Part shown: positions 23,411-36,164 of the stretch, one piece after another
Layout of the letters: each line of letters starts with the position of its first letter
Position numbering within the stretch: the first letter of the stretch is position 1
NCBI GenBank assembly: GCA_022560025.1
Contig: JAFISE010000070.1
Location: 91,272 to 155,271 of the forward strand
DNA: 64,000 nucleotides
Direction of reading: 5' to 3'
Source of the DNA: Stagonosporopsis chrysanthemi
Taxonomy: Eukaryota > Ascomycota > Dothideomycetes > Pleosporales > Didymellaceae
Made by a program: the position numbers and the translations under genes
The notes under the pieces: generated by a model
Told to the model about the DNA's origin: nothing
Databases searched by the model: none
Seen by the model: the letters and a program-made list of their open reading frames with translations, nothing else

Positions 23411-26079
23411 TTACCGCTTCTTCTTTTTATCTTTGGGGTTGGGCGGCTGCGCTCCTAAGATATCATCGAACGTTCGACTGGGGTCACTGCTTGATTGCGG
23501 ACGGTTGACGGGCGCGCTAGGTGGTCCAATACCAGGGGGCAAAGGCAGGGCCTCGAGGCCAAGGTTCATAACACTGTTGCGCTTGTTCTGGTCGTGAGGA
23601 CTTTGCGACCGGGGCCGCAAGTGGGCTGAAGATGGATCGAGCATATTGGGCGGAGGAGGCAGAGGCGCGGCAGTGCCATTCAGCTCCTGCATAGCTGCAT
23701 TAAGGAGCGAATCGTTGGCAGCCCATTCCTGTGCCCTCTTCCAGCAGTGCGAGCGTCGGAAAACACCTTCGACGCCGTGCTCAACGATATCGGTTGGCAA
23801 ACTGACGACTTGAGCTCCACCTTGGACACCAAACCATGTTCGCGCCCTCGTTGTGTCTTCGCGAACCCAAGGCACACCACTACGCGGTACCTCACACAGG
23901 AAGTATTCGACACCTTCAGTGAAGCGGACGCCAGGGGCATCGACTACCAGCATAGGCAACGACTGTATGACCGCATAGAGGAACAGCCACTGTCCGCTTC
24001 GAAGCTCCCGCAGCTCATCCATGGTTGATCCAGAGGCTTGCTTCTTTTCGAATGCAAGGAAAGACTCCAGGACAGGCGACAGCTGCCGCGCATCTGCGTT
24101 GGAGGCATTCAGTAACATCTTGGCAATATCGTCACTTTTGAGCTTCTTGCTTCGCGCTTTAGCATCCTTCTTCTCGTCTCCGCTAGGAAAGTCTGCCTTT
24201 ACATTCTTGAGGCTCGGGTATAGTGGCAAATCGAAGGGAATTGGAGGCTGCACAGGCGGTGTGCTACGGTCGTACTCGCTGAGCGCTTTGCGCATAGCAC
24301 GGGAGTTGATAGCGACGAAATCTGTCCCCTCGTCCTCGACGATGAAGCCGTCGGCGGTCCTGTTCGTAAGGTTGCTTCGATCAGCGAGTAGGTCGTACAG
24401 GCTCGATACATCGTGGTACATGTCTCGCAAGACCAATCGATTCAGACCATTGGTCGTTAGGTTGTTCTTCTTGTTCCGCGCTTTCGGCAGCCACGAACCA
24501 TACTTGTGCTTGTAGTAGTCGATCATCCAGCTTCGCGTGCTCATGAACGCAGACCTCCATCGTTTGAAGTTGATCGTCTTGCCCTCGTCTGCCATGGCAC
24601 TATTCATGATGCCGGAGAAAATAGCCGCAAACTCAAAGTCTGTGAGCTTCTGGTTGATGTTGGCCTCGCGATTGTCGAGGTCCAACGCAGCTCGAGCCAT
24701 GCGAGTCCCTGTTTTCGGGCTGACCATTTCCCACTTGGGCGACTGCAGTGCCTTGACAGCGTCGTACTTGCCAACTGCATGTACAAAGCCCTCGGTGTAC
24801 AAGGTCATGGAGCGCATCTTCTCGCCGAGGACGATGGCTTCGATTGTCTTTTCGCGACTCTGTCTGACGTCTGCCATGTTCAGCTCATCGACGTAGCTGT
24901 CGAAACTCGAAGCGGCTACTTCGCCAAAAGTGGAGCCATCCACGTTGGAAAAGGCGTAGTGCGACAGGATGTCGGCGGTGCGCAGGAAGATGTCGAAAAT
25001 GTCCGAATGCCTCGTCGTGGCTACCAGAGACTGTCCAATCAGGAAGGCGAAGAAGTTGCGGTAGGTCACCAGTGTGTCGATGTCGCTCTGGCTGAGGCGC
25101 GGCTCCCCTGGGGCGACGGCGTCGTCCGAGCTCAGCGCGATGGGCATGTACAGGTGCTTTTCGGTGTGGTCGTCATCGGTCGCGTCGCTGAGCGCCCTCG
25201 AGCCCTTGGAGCCGTCGGAGCTGCCTCTCTGGCTCTGTTCGGGAGATGCAGGGCGCGACTGCTCTTGGCCGCCCTGGTCGCTTGAGAGCGGGCGCGCGGC
25301 CCGGGTTGGGAGCTCGGCATCGTCGCTGTACAGAGAGCCGTGCACGAGGCGAGTGAGCAGCTGGGAGGCTGCATATACGGACGAGTCGATGCGGAAAGAG
25401 GGACCCTTGCCCGATGTGGCCGGGAAGAGGTACACGAACGTATCAGCCTGGTCGTCCCACAGTTCAGACACCTGTGCGCCCACGTTAGCATTTTGGTCCA
25501 CGTGGACCTAGCGCAACCATCCCATCAGCCGCAACGCACCTTCTCGCCGTTCAGCAGCATCGTCAGGCTGTACGGCACCTTGCCTTTGTGGCCGACAATC
25601 CACGCAAGGGGGTTCTCTCCCGCGACACCCGCACGGCTGACATCAGTCGAGCTGCTGTTGGTGCCTCCAAAGAGCGCGCTTTTGCGCCGCAGCTTCTTCA
25701 GCTTTCCCTCATGGTCCAGGTTGGGTGTTCCCGGCCGACTGCCAAAGCCGCCGGGAGACGAGCTGCGCGAGGGCACATCGAGGTGTGGTGGAGGCTCGAG
25801 GGGCTCGAGAGCAGGTGAGCCGCCGACGGGCTGGATGGTCAGCTGGTCGGGCGGCGATTGGCGGCGCGGGGGAGACGGCGGAGGGTATTCGGGCGCAGTG
25901 AGATGTGTGGCCGACGGCGTGTGCGTGGATGCTGCTGAGGAGATGCGGTTCTTGACTTTGCTCAGGCGGCCGCTGGACTCGGACGAGGCCGCAGAATTGT
26001 GTTGCTGAGGCTCAGAGGAGCCCCCCAGCGAGAACAAGCTCGAGAGCCGCCGGCTGGACTTCTTCTTATCACCCATCAT
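23411..26079 (-). CDS. Conserved fungal protein, 866 aa (DUF8004-like)
   Basis: Two exons, 26079-25540 and 25471-23411, join over a 68-nt intron (GTGCGT..CACAG with a CTAAC branch site) to give MLLNGEK-VSELWDDQADT. The first 150 residues are low-complexity, serine/proline-rich and probably disordered. The folded core runs from about residue 170 to 760 and includes a LVYLF-type start, a RNFFAFLIGQSL segment and a W-rich C-terminal part. The tail is proline-rich and ends in lysines. I recognise it as a Pezizomycotina-wide family of unknown function that I believe is catalogued as DUF8004; the name is from memory. No catalytic motif or membrane helix is obvious. The start is one of two adjacent ATGs at 26079 and 26076. 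Confidence 0.85.
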
Positions 26080-27184
26080 GGCAGGAACCGCCAAACGTGG
26101 GAGCGGATTAGACGGATGGCCAGGAGGACGGCTACGTGGGCGTGAAGTGGCTATAGAATGCTACAGGCGTGGCATGTAGGCTATGGAGCAGGGGGAACAG
26201 CAAACAAAGCTCTATGCAAGGCTGCGTGGCCACTGCGATACATGTACGGGAAGAAGGGGTTGTCAGGCTAGAAAAGGGCCTAACAATACTATATTTGCTC
26301 TCTCGATGCCGTCGCAGATCCGGCGGGCGGTGTCGCAGGCGGGCCAAAGTTCGTCATTGTCGGAACAGGCATGGCTGGCCGCTTCGCCGCCACAACGTGC
26401 GCAGCTGTCTGGCAGATCTGGCATTTCGCCTTTCAGCCTCCCTGCCATTGGCCTGATGCTCAGCTATTCATTCATGTTATTTTTTTTTGGATGCTTCGCA
26501 GCTGCTCTCCAGCCCCTTCATCCACCCATCTTCCGGGTGTCGCTTTGGGACCTGCGCCTCGCTACAGCATGTAATGAGCCCCGCAGGGGTCGCAGCGGGC
26601 CCTTGGGCGCGGCGGTATCCCGACTTGTGCTTCAGTGCTGTCAAGGACCAAAACTGCAACGGCCTTCCGGACGAAGCGTTGGTCAGCAAGCATGCGCGCT
26701 CGACATTCTTTGTACGAGCACGAGGCTGAGGCGTCGTGTCACTGTTACTTTTTATATACACGCACCCAACAAGCACGACGAAGCATGGGCCAATTGCCCG
26801 ACCAGGCAAGCGGGTGACGTACTCTCGCTTTCGGTCTTAGCAGCCTCGTCGACTCCCTGTCGGTTGCCATCTGATAGGACGCATCTATCCATTGCGCCAT
26901 AATGAGCGTGACTTACACGCCCGAGCCGCACTCGTTATCTAGCAAAACGACTACGCTCTTCCACAACATGTCCTCTGCTCGTCTGATATAAGCTGGAAAG
27001 CTGGAACCCCGCCCAGTGACAGTGCCCTCTTTTTGTACTCTTACCGTGGACGCCCGACAAAGCGCCGCATACCAGCCACAATCGGCTGTCAGCCTGTTTC
27101 CGAGCAAGTCAGCGCGACAAATACCCAGATCTTGATAGTCGTTCAGCCACCAAACAACTCCCCGAGGCAACCGCAGCTGTAAGG
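26080..27184. other. Intergenic region between divergent genes
   Basis: About 1.1 kb that must serve as promoter for both the minus-strand protein gene and the plus-strand aminotransferase. It has a 9-nt T run near 26480 and only short, motif-free frames. No additional gene is supported. Confidence 0.5.
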
Positions 27185-29210
27185 ATGACAGCCTTCTCGC
27201 CACACAATATTGCCAGTTCGGCTACCAGCAAGAAGAGGCTAATCAACCTTCTGAGAGGGCACGTCAGCTCCAGTATACACCATACCTGTCCATTGCTACT
27301 TCCTCCTGTATCGCGCTACTAGATTCAATATTGCGTGGTCCACTGTTTCGGCATTGTTCCGAGCTAACAACCGTGCAGATGGCCCAACCACTCCTTGTTG
27401 CCGACGCAACTGCTTGATAAATCTGCACATAAGTTGCTAACCAACGACGCTATAGCGTTCCCCGCCTTGGAGTATGGGGCGGATCACGGCCCGCTGGCAT
27501 TGAGGCAGCACCTTGCGTCGTGGATGACGAACTTCTACAAGCCTCAGGATCCCATTACCGATAATAGGATTTCGGTCCATGGAGGGGCATCGCAGAACCT
27601 CGCAGTCATTCTGAACGTCTTCACTGATCCATCGTATACCAGGAATGTGTGGTTTGTAGCGCCGGCGTATCATCTTTCCTTCCGTATTGTTGAAGATGCT
27701 GGCTTTCATGACAAGCTCCGCGCCATACCAGAAGATGAGGAAGGTATCGACATTGAGTATATCAAGAAGGAGATTAAGAAAGCCGAAGAAAAGGCGGTAA
27801 GCCAGGGTGTTCTGCAGCCAGTAAGTGTTTACTTCGGTATAGAAAGTCGCTTGGCGACGGACATGCTTTCAATAAGCTCGCATGATACCTTTTGTCAACA
27901 ATTTTGTTCACGGGTTACTGACAGCGCGATCAGAAGCATACACCTGTGTCACGACCGAGGGCTAAGGTCTATAAGCATGTCATCTATGCAGTCCCTACGT
28001 TCTCTAATCCGTCGTCGAAAACCATGAGCCTAAAGCGGCGCAAGGAATTGGTGCAAGTAGCAAGAGAGTACGATGCTCTCGTCATCACGGACGATGTTTA
28101 TGATTTCCTACAGTGGCCATCGCAAGTCGCCTCCGAATCTGAGACAGTTGCAGTAGAGCAAGCCCATCTGCCTAGAATCGTAGACATCGATCGGTATCTC
28201 GACGGCGGTGCCGAAAGAGAGGGCGCTGATGGCTTTGGAAATGCAGTCTCAAACATGAGCTTCTCGAAGATCGCCGGTCCGGGCCTCAGATGCGGTTGGT
28301 GTGAAGGTACACCAAAATTCGTCTCTGGTGTTGCAGGAGTGTAAGTCTGTCCCTTCAAGTATAGTCGCGTTACAGTGGAGCGAGGCCGCACTCTGTCTAG
28401 AATGCTCCAGATCATCGTATTGCGAAGACCCTGATCATCGAATACGAGACACGGTCGGCTCGACCCGGGCTGAATATTACCCATTGCTAGGGCTGACGGG
28501 GAACGCCCCAGCCGCACAGGACCTCACGACTGACTTGATACTAGCGGATCGACTCGTTCGGGTGGCAACCCTTGTCATTTTACTTCCAATATTCTGGCTC
28601 AGGCGATGGAGAATGGCGAATTACAACGTCGTGTATACGAGCAACTGCAGCCGACTTATGGCAGACGATACCGTTCGATGATCAAAGCCATCAACGACTT
28701 GCTGGTCCCACTTGGTGTCCGCCTGCCCCAGACAGATCGTGATATCGTGGGTGGCTACTTCATCTGGCTTAGTCTGCCAGATGGCATGGAGGGCGGTGCT
28801 CTTGTGGAACGTGCTAGGGAAGACGAGAACGTAGTTGTTGCACAGGTGCGTATGAGCAGAGCCATGGTCACGGGAATAGCTGATAGTAACACACTCTTAG
28901 GGCGAACTGTTTGAAGTAAGTGCATCGTCCACCAGCGCGGTGCCTCTACTCACAGATCTAGGTCCCCGGCGACAGCGACCATCCGCTTACCTCCTTCAAG
29001 AACGACATACGCGTATGCTTCGCAGTAAGTGTTACTAGTCTTGAACGGTGTCTGTTGCTTACAAGTTCGTAGTGGGAGGAGGAAGACTCGCTAATCGAGG
29101 GCATCGAGCGCCTTGCGACCGTCATCCGCGTCATGCAGTACGAGCAGAAGACCACTGGTAGCTACAAGATTCGACTCCAGGTGGAGCAGGAGGCGAAGAA
29201 TTTCTGGTGA
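27185..29210 (+). CDS. PLP-dependent aminotransferase, class I/II (YER152C-like), 479 aa
   Basis: Seven exons: 27185-27258, 27379-27820, 27934-28340, 28545-28845, 28901-28915, 28962-29024 and 29073-29210. Splicing restores LINLLRG-WPNHSLLP, the ALEYGADHGPLALRQHLA substrate region, VIYAVPTFSNPS, the ITDDVYDFLQW strand with the PLP-ring-binding Asp, and the Schiff-base lysine Lys284 in SFSKIAGPGLRCGW. Class I aminotransferases of this type move amino groups between amino and keto acids, with aromatic or 2-aminoadipate substrates in related fungal enzymes; the exact substrate is unknown. Two oddities stand out: intron 1 (27259-27378) needs a GC donor (GCACGT) to keep frame, and exon 5 is only 15 nt (residues GELFE). 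The assembled protein is full length, so the gene looks functional. Confidence 0.85.
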
Positions 29211-30933
29211 GCATTGTCGAGCGGTTGCACCGGAGTTTTAGCGGGCAGCATTGCATTTTTTGAGCCAAGAGTAAGACAATAACATATGCCACTATGAGCT
29301 ATTCGGAGGTGCTATAGGGAGCATGGCAAAGTTCAACCGGTGCCTGATCGCTACGATGAAGTTGATCGAGCCACGACAACAGCCTACGCTGGTCGAATAC
29401 AGACCCCCGTAATAGAAGAGCGACATAAGACCTGTGCCTGAAGACACCCGTGCCATGATTGGGCGAACCGCCGTGGACGCCAGATAACACGCCGTCAGGC
29501 ATGAATGATCCGTGCAGTACATCTTCCTCGAATTTATGCCAATGCGCGCTTGTGATGGGGAGAAACGATCTTGACAGCCAGCGGCACCCTGGACCCGTGA
29601 CACATTTCTGAGTATGCACTTAACCTCAACATGCTCGTCGGGCACCGATTGGTAGACCTCGAAATCCTTAAATTTCGGCATAGTGAAAAATGCTCAGCCT
29701 TTCTGTGTGCAAACGTGGAGAGACACGCAACGTCGTTCATGTGTCGTGCAAAGCCATGGGCGCAAACTTCGAGCGCCTCGGCGCGAGAGGCCGAAGTTCT
29801 CACTTGGGAAAAGACCTTCAGGCCCCGAGTAGTGTGAAAGTGGCGAAGCCACTGCCGTTGAGGTTTTGGCCCATCTGATGCGGCCGAGTGACACCTGCAG
29901 ACGCCCTGCTTCAGCGGCGCGATTCGCAGTGCACCCAAGCATGATCTGCCACGGCCCGTTGCCGAACGAAAGGGCCCTTGGCTGGCGACCAGCGTTAACA
30001 ACTTCGCCGCTGAAGCGCTGGCATCGAGGCTATTTGCATGCAGCGGCTCGCAGCCAGTAGATGGCTCTTCACAGAGAATTCGAAACATTCTTCCTGTTTC
30101 AGGCTTGTTCTCGCTTGCTGGCTGTGGCTGCTGTGCCAATTAGATCCCTGTCGCGCCAGGCACAGGATCGTCACCTCCAGCACACTCACCTTCACTGACT
30201 GGCCCACGACATCCTGCTGTTTCACGCGCGTAACTGAGGTTGAACAGACAGGTCCTGTGTTCCCTGCTAGCAACGACCCTTTGGTAATTTTCACAGTGGC
30301 GCAAGGTCATACAGGGTCGCGTTCTTGACTTTGCCACCGGAGCCCCTTACGGCAAGTCCTGCGGCTCGCCAGCATGGCCACCAGGCCTCACCATCGTGGG
30401 ACGGAGGATAGCGACGATGAAGCCTTTGAATCAGAGATTGTGCACCGGCTCGATGATGCGGCGACGGCGAAGCGGTGGTATAGCGCTGTGAGAGCAGGTA
30501 TAAAATGGACATTATCGGCTGGGCACAATGAGTCGAGCATCGCTGAGCGAGGAAGTCAACCCGTCTACTCGAAACTTGAAACGAGGAGCTCTACCGAACT
30601 TGATTGGCGCGACCTTGACGTTACTATTGTAAGTTCCCGCTTCAGCGCTGTGTACTTATACAATGTTGCCCGCCCCCCTTCACCTCTTTACGCAGGCACG
30701 TTGTCAGCTCGCAGCACTGTGTTGCTCCTCATTCCATTTCCATTGTTCTTCATCACTCTTTTATTGAAGAACACTCTATTTATTCTCTTCTCATTCACCA
30801 TTTTTGTTGCTGCGCAACTCCACTACACATACCCACTATACGTCTATTGCTGGCCAACTGACGAAAAACCACATAGCCTTCGCGCTCACAACGATCTGTC
30901 AAACTCTTAAAAAACAAAACTTGCATAGCCATC
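29211..30933. other. Intergenic region upstream of the GH55 gene
   Basis: About 1.7 kb. A frame of 201 residues on the minus strand (29534-30139) and one of 178 on the plus strand (30374-30910) occur here but neither has a domain, signal or conserved-looking segment. The last 250 bases are pyrimidine-rich (for example TTCATTGTT-like and TTATTCTCTTCTC stretches near 30730-30800), typical of fungal promoters, and probably drive GH55. Confidence 0.45.
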
Positions 30934-33328
30934 ATGGTGGCTTTCAGCGCTGGTGCGCTCTTCTTGGCGCTGCGCGTCCTCATCGCTGTCTCTCCCTCCA
31001 CAGCTGCCCCTGTCGCGGTGCCAGCACCACAAGCATCTGCGCCGGCCGCAGCATCTGGGTACTGGTTCGCCGACATCCAGCGCCAGGGCGTTGCGCCCTT
31101 CAACCCCGACAAGGCAAACTACAAGGTCTTCCGTAACGTCAAGGATTACGGTGCTGTTGGTGATGGCACAGCAGACGACACTGAAGCTATCAACAAGGCT
31201 GTCGCTGATGGTAATCGATGCGGCGAGGGTTGCGACTCTTCGACTACGACTCCTGCCATCGTTTACTTCCCGGCTGGTACCTATGCTGTTAGCGCCCCGA
31301 TCATTCAGTACTACTACACCCAGTTTGTTGGTGATATCAACAACCTGCCCACTATCAAGGCCACCGCTGCTTTTGAAGGCATGGCCATTATCGACGCAGA
31401 CCCATACATCCCTGGTTAGCCTATCCCGCTTGCATGTACGTGCTTTTTCGCTAACTTTCTCTGTAGGAGGTGATGGTGCCAACTGGTACACTAACCAGAA
31501 CAACTTCTATCGCCAGATCCGTAACTTTGTTATCGATGTCTCTGCTGCTAAAGCATCCGCTGGTATTCACTGGCAAGTGTCTCAGGCTACCTCCCTTCAG
31601 AACATCCGCTTCGAGATGGCTAAGGGCGAAGCTGGTAAGGACCAGAAGGGTATCTTCCAGGACAACGGCTCCGGTGGTTTCATGACCGATCTTGTCTTCA
31701 ACGGCGGTGGTGTTGGTGCTTTCCTCGGTTCGCAGCAGTTCACCACTCGCAACATGACCTTCAACGATTGCGGTACCGCCATCTATATGAACTGGAACTG
31801 GCTCTGGACCATGAAGAGCATCTTCATCAACAACTGCAAGGTTGGTCTCGACATGGCCAACAGCCCTACCAATCAGACTGTCGGCTCTGTCCTCATGCTT
31901 GACAGCAAGTTCGTCAACACTCCCATCGGTGTCAACTCTTCCTTCACACAGGACAGCATCCCAGCGACTGGCGGCACTCTCGTCCTCGAGAATGTTGACT
32001 TCACTGGCTCCGAGTCGGCCGTTATCGGCGCCGGCGGTAACGTCATTGTCCAGGGTGGCCACAAGGTTGAGGCCTGGGCTCAGGGTAACGCCATGGCTGC
32101 TGGTGGCGCTCAAGGCCGTGTTCAGGGCGACATCAACAACGCTCCGGTCAAGCCCGCCTCTCTGCAGGGCGAGAACGGTTGGTTCGAGCGCAGCAAGCCC
32201 CAGTATGGCGATGTCGATGTCTCTAAGTTCGTCAGCCTCAAATCCAAGGGTGCCAAGGGTGACGGCTCCACCGACGACACTGCCGCTATCCAGGCCGCTA
32301 TTGATGGTCTTCAGGACGGTGAGATCCTTTACGCCGACCACGGTGCTTATCTCATCACTAAGACCATTATTGTGCCCGCCGAGAAGAACGTCAAGATTCA
32401 GGGTGAGGTTTACCCTATGTTCTTCATCACTGGTGAGTTCTTCAGCAACATGGACGACCCTAAGCCTGGCTTCCAGATCGGCGCCAAGTCTGGTGACAAG
32501 GGATCTTTCGAGATGAACGATGCTATCATCGGTACTCAGGGTCCTGCCCCCGGCGGTATTCTGATGGAGTGGAACATCAATGCCGAGGCTGGCAAGGCTG
32601 GTCTTTGGGACGTCCACTTCCGTGTTGGTGGCTACGAAGGCACCAAGCTCCAGTCTTCCAACTGTGCAAAGAACCCCAACGCCACCCACGAGGCCAACCC
32701 TGACTGCATTGGTTCCTTCATGCAGCTTCACATCACCAAGTCTTCCAACGGCTACTTCGAGAACGTTTGGCTGTGGACTGCCGATCACGAGCTTGACCAG
32801 CCCGACCACGGACAGATCGACATCTACAACGGTCGCGGTATGCTCGTTGAGTCGCAGGGCCCTGTCTGGCTTGTCGGTACCGCTTCAGAGCACTCTCAGA
32901 TGTCTCAGTACCACTTCCAGGGTGCCAAGGACATCTGGTACGGCGCCATCCAGACCGAGACTCCGTACTACCAGCCCAACCCTAAGGCCGATGTTCCTTT
33001 CACCAAGAACGACAAGTACTTCGACCCTGACTTCTCCAAGGCGGGTCTGACATCTGCTTGGGCCGTCCGTATTATCGACAGCTCCAGCATCTGGAGCTAC
33101 GGTGCTGGTACTTACTCCTTCTTCAGCAACTACAACCAGAAGTGTGTTCCCGGCCAGAACTGCCAGGAGCACATCAACGAGATCACCAACTCGTCCAACA
33201 TCAATTGGTTTGGTTTGTCGTCCAAAGCCTCCGTCAACATGATCACTTCCAACGGCCAGGGTCTCGTCAAGGACGCCGACAACCGCAGCAACTTCTGCGC
33301 TACGCTCGCTATCTTTGCGCAGCCGTAG
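30934..33328 (+). CDS. Secreted GH55 exo-beta-1,3-glucanase, 780 aa
   Basis: Two exons, 30934-31414 and 31467-33328, are joined over a 52-nt intron with a CTAAC branch site, restoring the segment PYIPG-GDGANW. The N-terminus is a signal peptide ending near STAAP. Two right-handed beta-helix halves are evident from the repeated pectate-lyase-like start motifs KDYGAVGDGTADDTEAI (about residue 70) and SKGAKGDGSTDDTAAIQ (about 430), the hallmark of glycoside hydrolase family 55. These enzymes remove glucose from beta-1,3-glucan and act on fungal or oomycete cell walls. Codon use is strongly C-ending at many sites, suggesting high expression. The length matches the family (about 750-800). Many NxS/T sites are present. 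Confidence 0.93.
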
Positions 33329-33732
33329 ATGGAAGTTGGAGTAGTATAGTTTGAGTGGTTTCGGTTCTTCCCATCACGATGGGCCTTCTTGTGTAGATTT
33401 TTTGTCTTTTACCTTTGCCATTCGCTCAAAGCGATAGACGAACGGAGCAGCGCTGGATGGCTGAGCATATCTTATACCCCGGGCTGGAGTTTTGTACTAG
33501 TATATATACACGATCTAAATTGATCTGAGTTCTGAACATCATTGCATTCCCTTCAAACCGCATGTCGTAACTCAACCACTATCGCGGCCATGTCGAAATG
33601 CTCCACAAAATCAAGGGAAACTTTAGACGCTGATCGCTAAAAACTTCCCCGCTAAAGCTCATAACTCGCGTCCTCCAGAAAATATACGTTCGCTTTCCAA
33701 CCTTCCCACCTCTCATTCCCACGCACTAAACC
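33329..33732. other. GH55 3' UTR and PUS7 promoter
   Basis: About 0.4 kb between two plus-strand genes. It is AT-richer than its neighbours, with TATATATACA near 33500. No gene is seen. Confidence 0.5.
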
Positions 33733-36164
33733 ATGTCCGACGACCGTGAGAACGACGCGCGACCCGCAAAACGTGCGCGCCTCGACGAGACCGCCGCCCA
33801 CACTCCCTCTGCTGCCGCCGCACCGCAAGCCACGCCGGGCTCCGCACTGAATGCGCCGTCGCAAATCGAGACCGACTTCGAGCGAGAAGCGCGCGCAGGA
33901 ATCACAGAATACGTTTGCCCCGGTAACCTGGGCTTCACAGGTATCCTGAAGCAGAGATACACGGACTTCTTGGTCAATGAGATTGGGCTTGATGGGCAGG
34001 TGCTGCATTTGAAGAGCACGCAGGTCGAGAAGAGGAAGAAGGAGGTGAAGGCTGAGGCGCCGGTGGAGGTTGAGAATGTCAAGCCGGAGGAGAAGATTGC
34101 GATTGTGGAGGATGGCGGGGTGGTGGTTGCGGAGTCTGTTGTTGTGAAGGAAGAGAAGCCCGTAGAGCCTGAGCAGCCTGTTAAAGCTGCGGCGGCCACT
34201 GAGGGAGAGGAGACGTTTGCCATTGCTGCGGTCCCGAAGAAGGAGGCCAAGGAAGAGGTGTGTATGGTATATACGGTTGAGCTGGACGTTACGCTGACCA
34301 TGTACAGATCTCCAACGAGGACACACAGCTGCTCCACTCGATCTTCGGCGAAGACATAACCAACCAGATCCTAGCGCTCGTCCAGAGCATACGGAACCGC
34401 GAAGAAGCCAAAGCACGAAGCTTCAAGGCTGTGACTTCGCTACCCATCCTCGATAAAGACACGCGCACCAATGCTCATAAATCGCTCCGGCGCTTGTTCC
34501 CAAATCTCCTTGAGACATCTATGGAAAACGATCAGTCCATTCGTGTCAAGGCCAATCCTCCAGCAGAGCGTAAAAGCAAAGGCGGGCGGGGAGAGAAGGC
34601 CAACGGAGACCACGCAAAGCACAGGGGTGGACAGTTGGCTTGGGAAGAGCTCGGTGGAGAGTACCTGCACTTTTCGTTGTACAAGGAGAATAAGGATACC
34701 ATGGAGGTTGTCGGGTTCCTCGGAAGCAAGCTCAATAGCGGCGCGAAAGCATTTGCTTTCGCAGGCACCAAGGACAGGCGTGCCTGTACTGTCCAGCGAC
34801 TATGCGTTAAGCGCCAGACAGCCGAGCGTATTGCTGGATTCAACAGGTCGCTGTTCAATGCAGCCGTTGGCGACTTCGAGTACCGCAACAATGATCTGAA
34901 GCTGGGCGATCTGATGGGCAACGAGTTCACGATTTCTCTTCGAGATTGCAAGTTCCAGAATGAAGAGGGCATGAATGCCGTACAAAGGCAAGCATTCGCC
35001 GATGAGGTGGTTGGCAAGGCCATCAAAGACTTCTCGGAGAAAGGATTTATCAACTATTACGGTCTGCAGCGCTTTGGGTCGTTTGCCGCCAGCACAGATC
35101 AGGTCGGTCGCAAGATGCTGCAAGACGATTTGAAGGGCGCCATCGATGACCTTCTCAATTACAGCGAGGTAGCACTTGCTGCAGCAGAAGGCACAAGCGA
35201 GTCCAACGTCCTCGTATCCCAGGACGACCGCAACCGCGCCAAAGCCCTTCATATCTGGAAAACCGAAGGCAAGGGTCCCGCTGCCTTGGAACTTCTCCCT
35301 CGCAAGTTTACTGCGGAACGAAACCTCATTCAGCACCTCAGCTCCCGCAATTCCAAGTCCGGGAAGCATGACCGCAAGACAGACTGGCAGGGCGCTCTTA
35401 TGACGATCCCCCGCACCCTGCGCCTCATGTACGTCCACGCCTATCAATCGCTTGTCTGGAACGTGGTAGCCGGCCAGCGCTGGGCCACGCACGGCGACAA
35501 AGTCGTAGAAGGCGACCTCGTCCTCGTCAACGAGCACCTCGATAAAGCCGGCAACACTTCATCCACTGCAAAGACCACCCTCGACCAAGATGGCGAATTC
35601 ATTATCAACCCCTCAGGCACCGAGAACGCCAACGCCGTGGCCGAGGACTTCGAGCGCGCCCGCGCCCTCACCCGCGCCGAAGCCGAAAGCGGCCTCTACA
35701 GCATCTACGACGTGGTCCTGCCGCAGCCGGGCTTCGACGTCGAATACCCCGCCAACTCAATCGGCGACTTCTACAAGTCCTTCATGGCCAGCGAGCGCGG
35801 CGGCGGTCTGGACCCACACAACATGCGCCGCGCGTGGCGCGAAGTCAGTCTCAGCGGCGGGTACCGGAAGTTCCTGGCTCGCCCGCTGCGGCCACTCGAG
35901 TACGAGGTGCATAGCTACACCAAGGCGGATCAGCAGTTTGTGGAGACGGATTTGGATAAGATTAAGAAGGCGAGGGGGAAGAAGGATGGGGAGAGGGATG
36001 GGGGAGATGTTACAATGGAGGAGGGTGAGGAGGAGGAAAAGAAGATCGCGGTCGTGGTTAGGTTGCAGTTGGGGAGCAGCCAGTATGCTACTATGGCACT
36101 AAGGGAGCTGATGAAGGCCGGGGGCGTTAAAGCGTTTAAGCCTGAGTTCATGGGCGGGAGATGA
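33733..36164 (+). CDS. PUS7: TruD-family pseudouridine synthase, 793 aa
   Basis: Two exons, 33733-34257 and 34308-36164, join over a 50-nt GTGTGT..ACAG intron. The TruD signature AFAGTKDRRACTVQR holds the catalytic Asp331. Downstream are GFINYYGLQRFG and the long TRUD domain insert with KTDWQGALMTIPRTLR, MYVHAYQSLVWN and a QPGFDVEYP segment, as in eukaryotic Pus7. Pus7 turns uridine into pseudouridine in tRNA, U2 snRNA and mRNA, mainly in the nucleus. The N-terminus has a KRAR basic patch that may serve as a nuclear signal, plus an acidic low-complexity stretch (about 100-170) rich in E, V and K. The C-terminus has an E-rich insert before the final strand. Length is slightly above yeast Pus7. 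Confidence 0.94.

Noticed and set aside
24506..25285. 259-residue plus-strand frame
   Set aside because: Antisense to the conserved 866-residue protein, with no recognisable domain.
29534..30139. 201-residue minus-strand frame in the intergenic region
   Set aside because: Composition is not protein-like, and there is no domain or splice partner.
31451..32809. 452-residue frame on the minus strand inside the GH55 gene
   Set aside because: Antisense shadow of a highly biased coding region. The plus-strand GH55 frame is fully conserved.
34800..35537. 245-residue minus-strand frame
   Set aside because: Antisense to PUS7 and without independent support.
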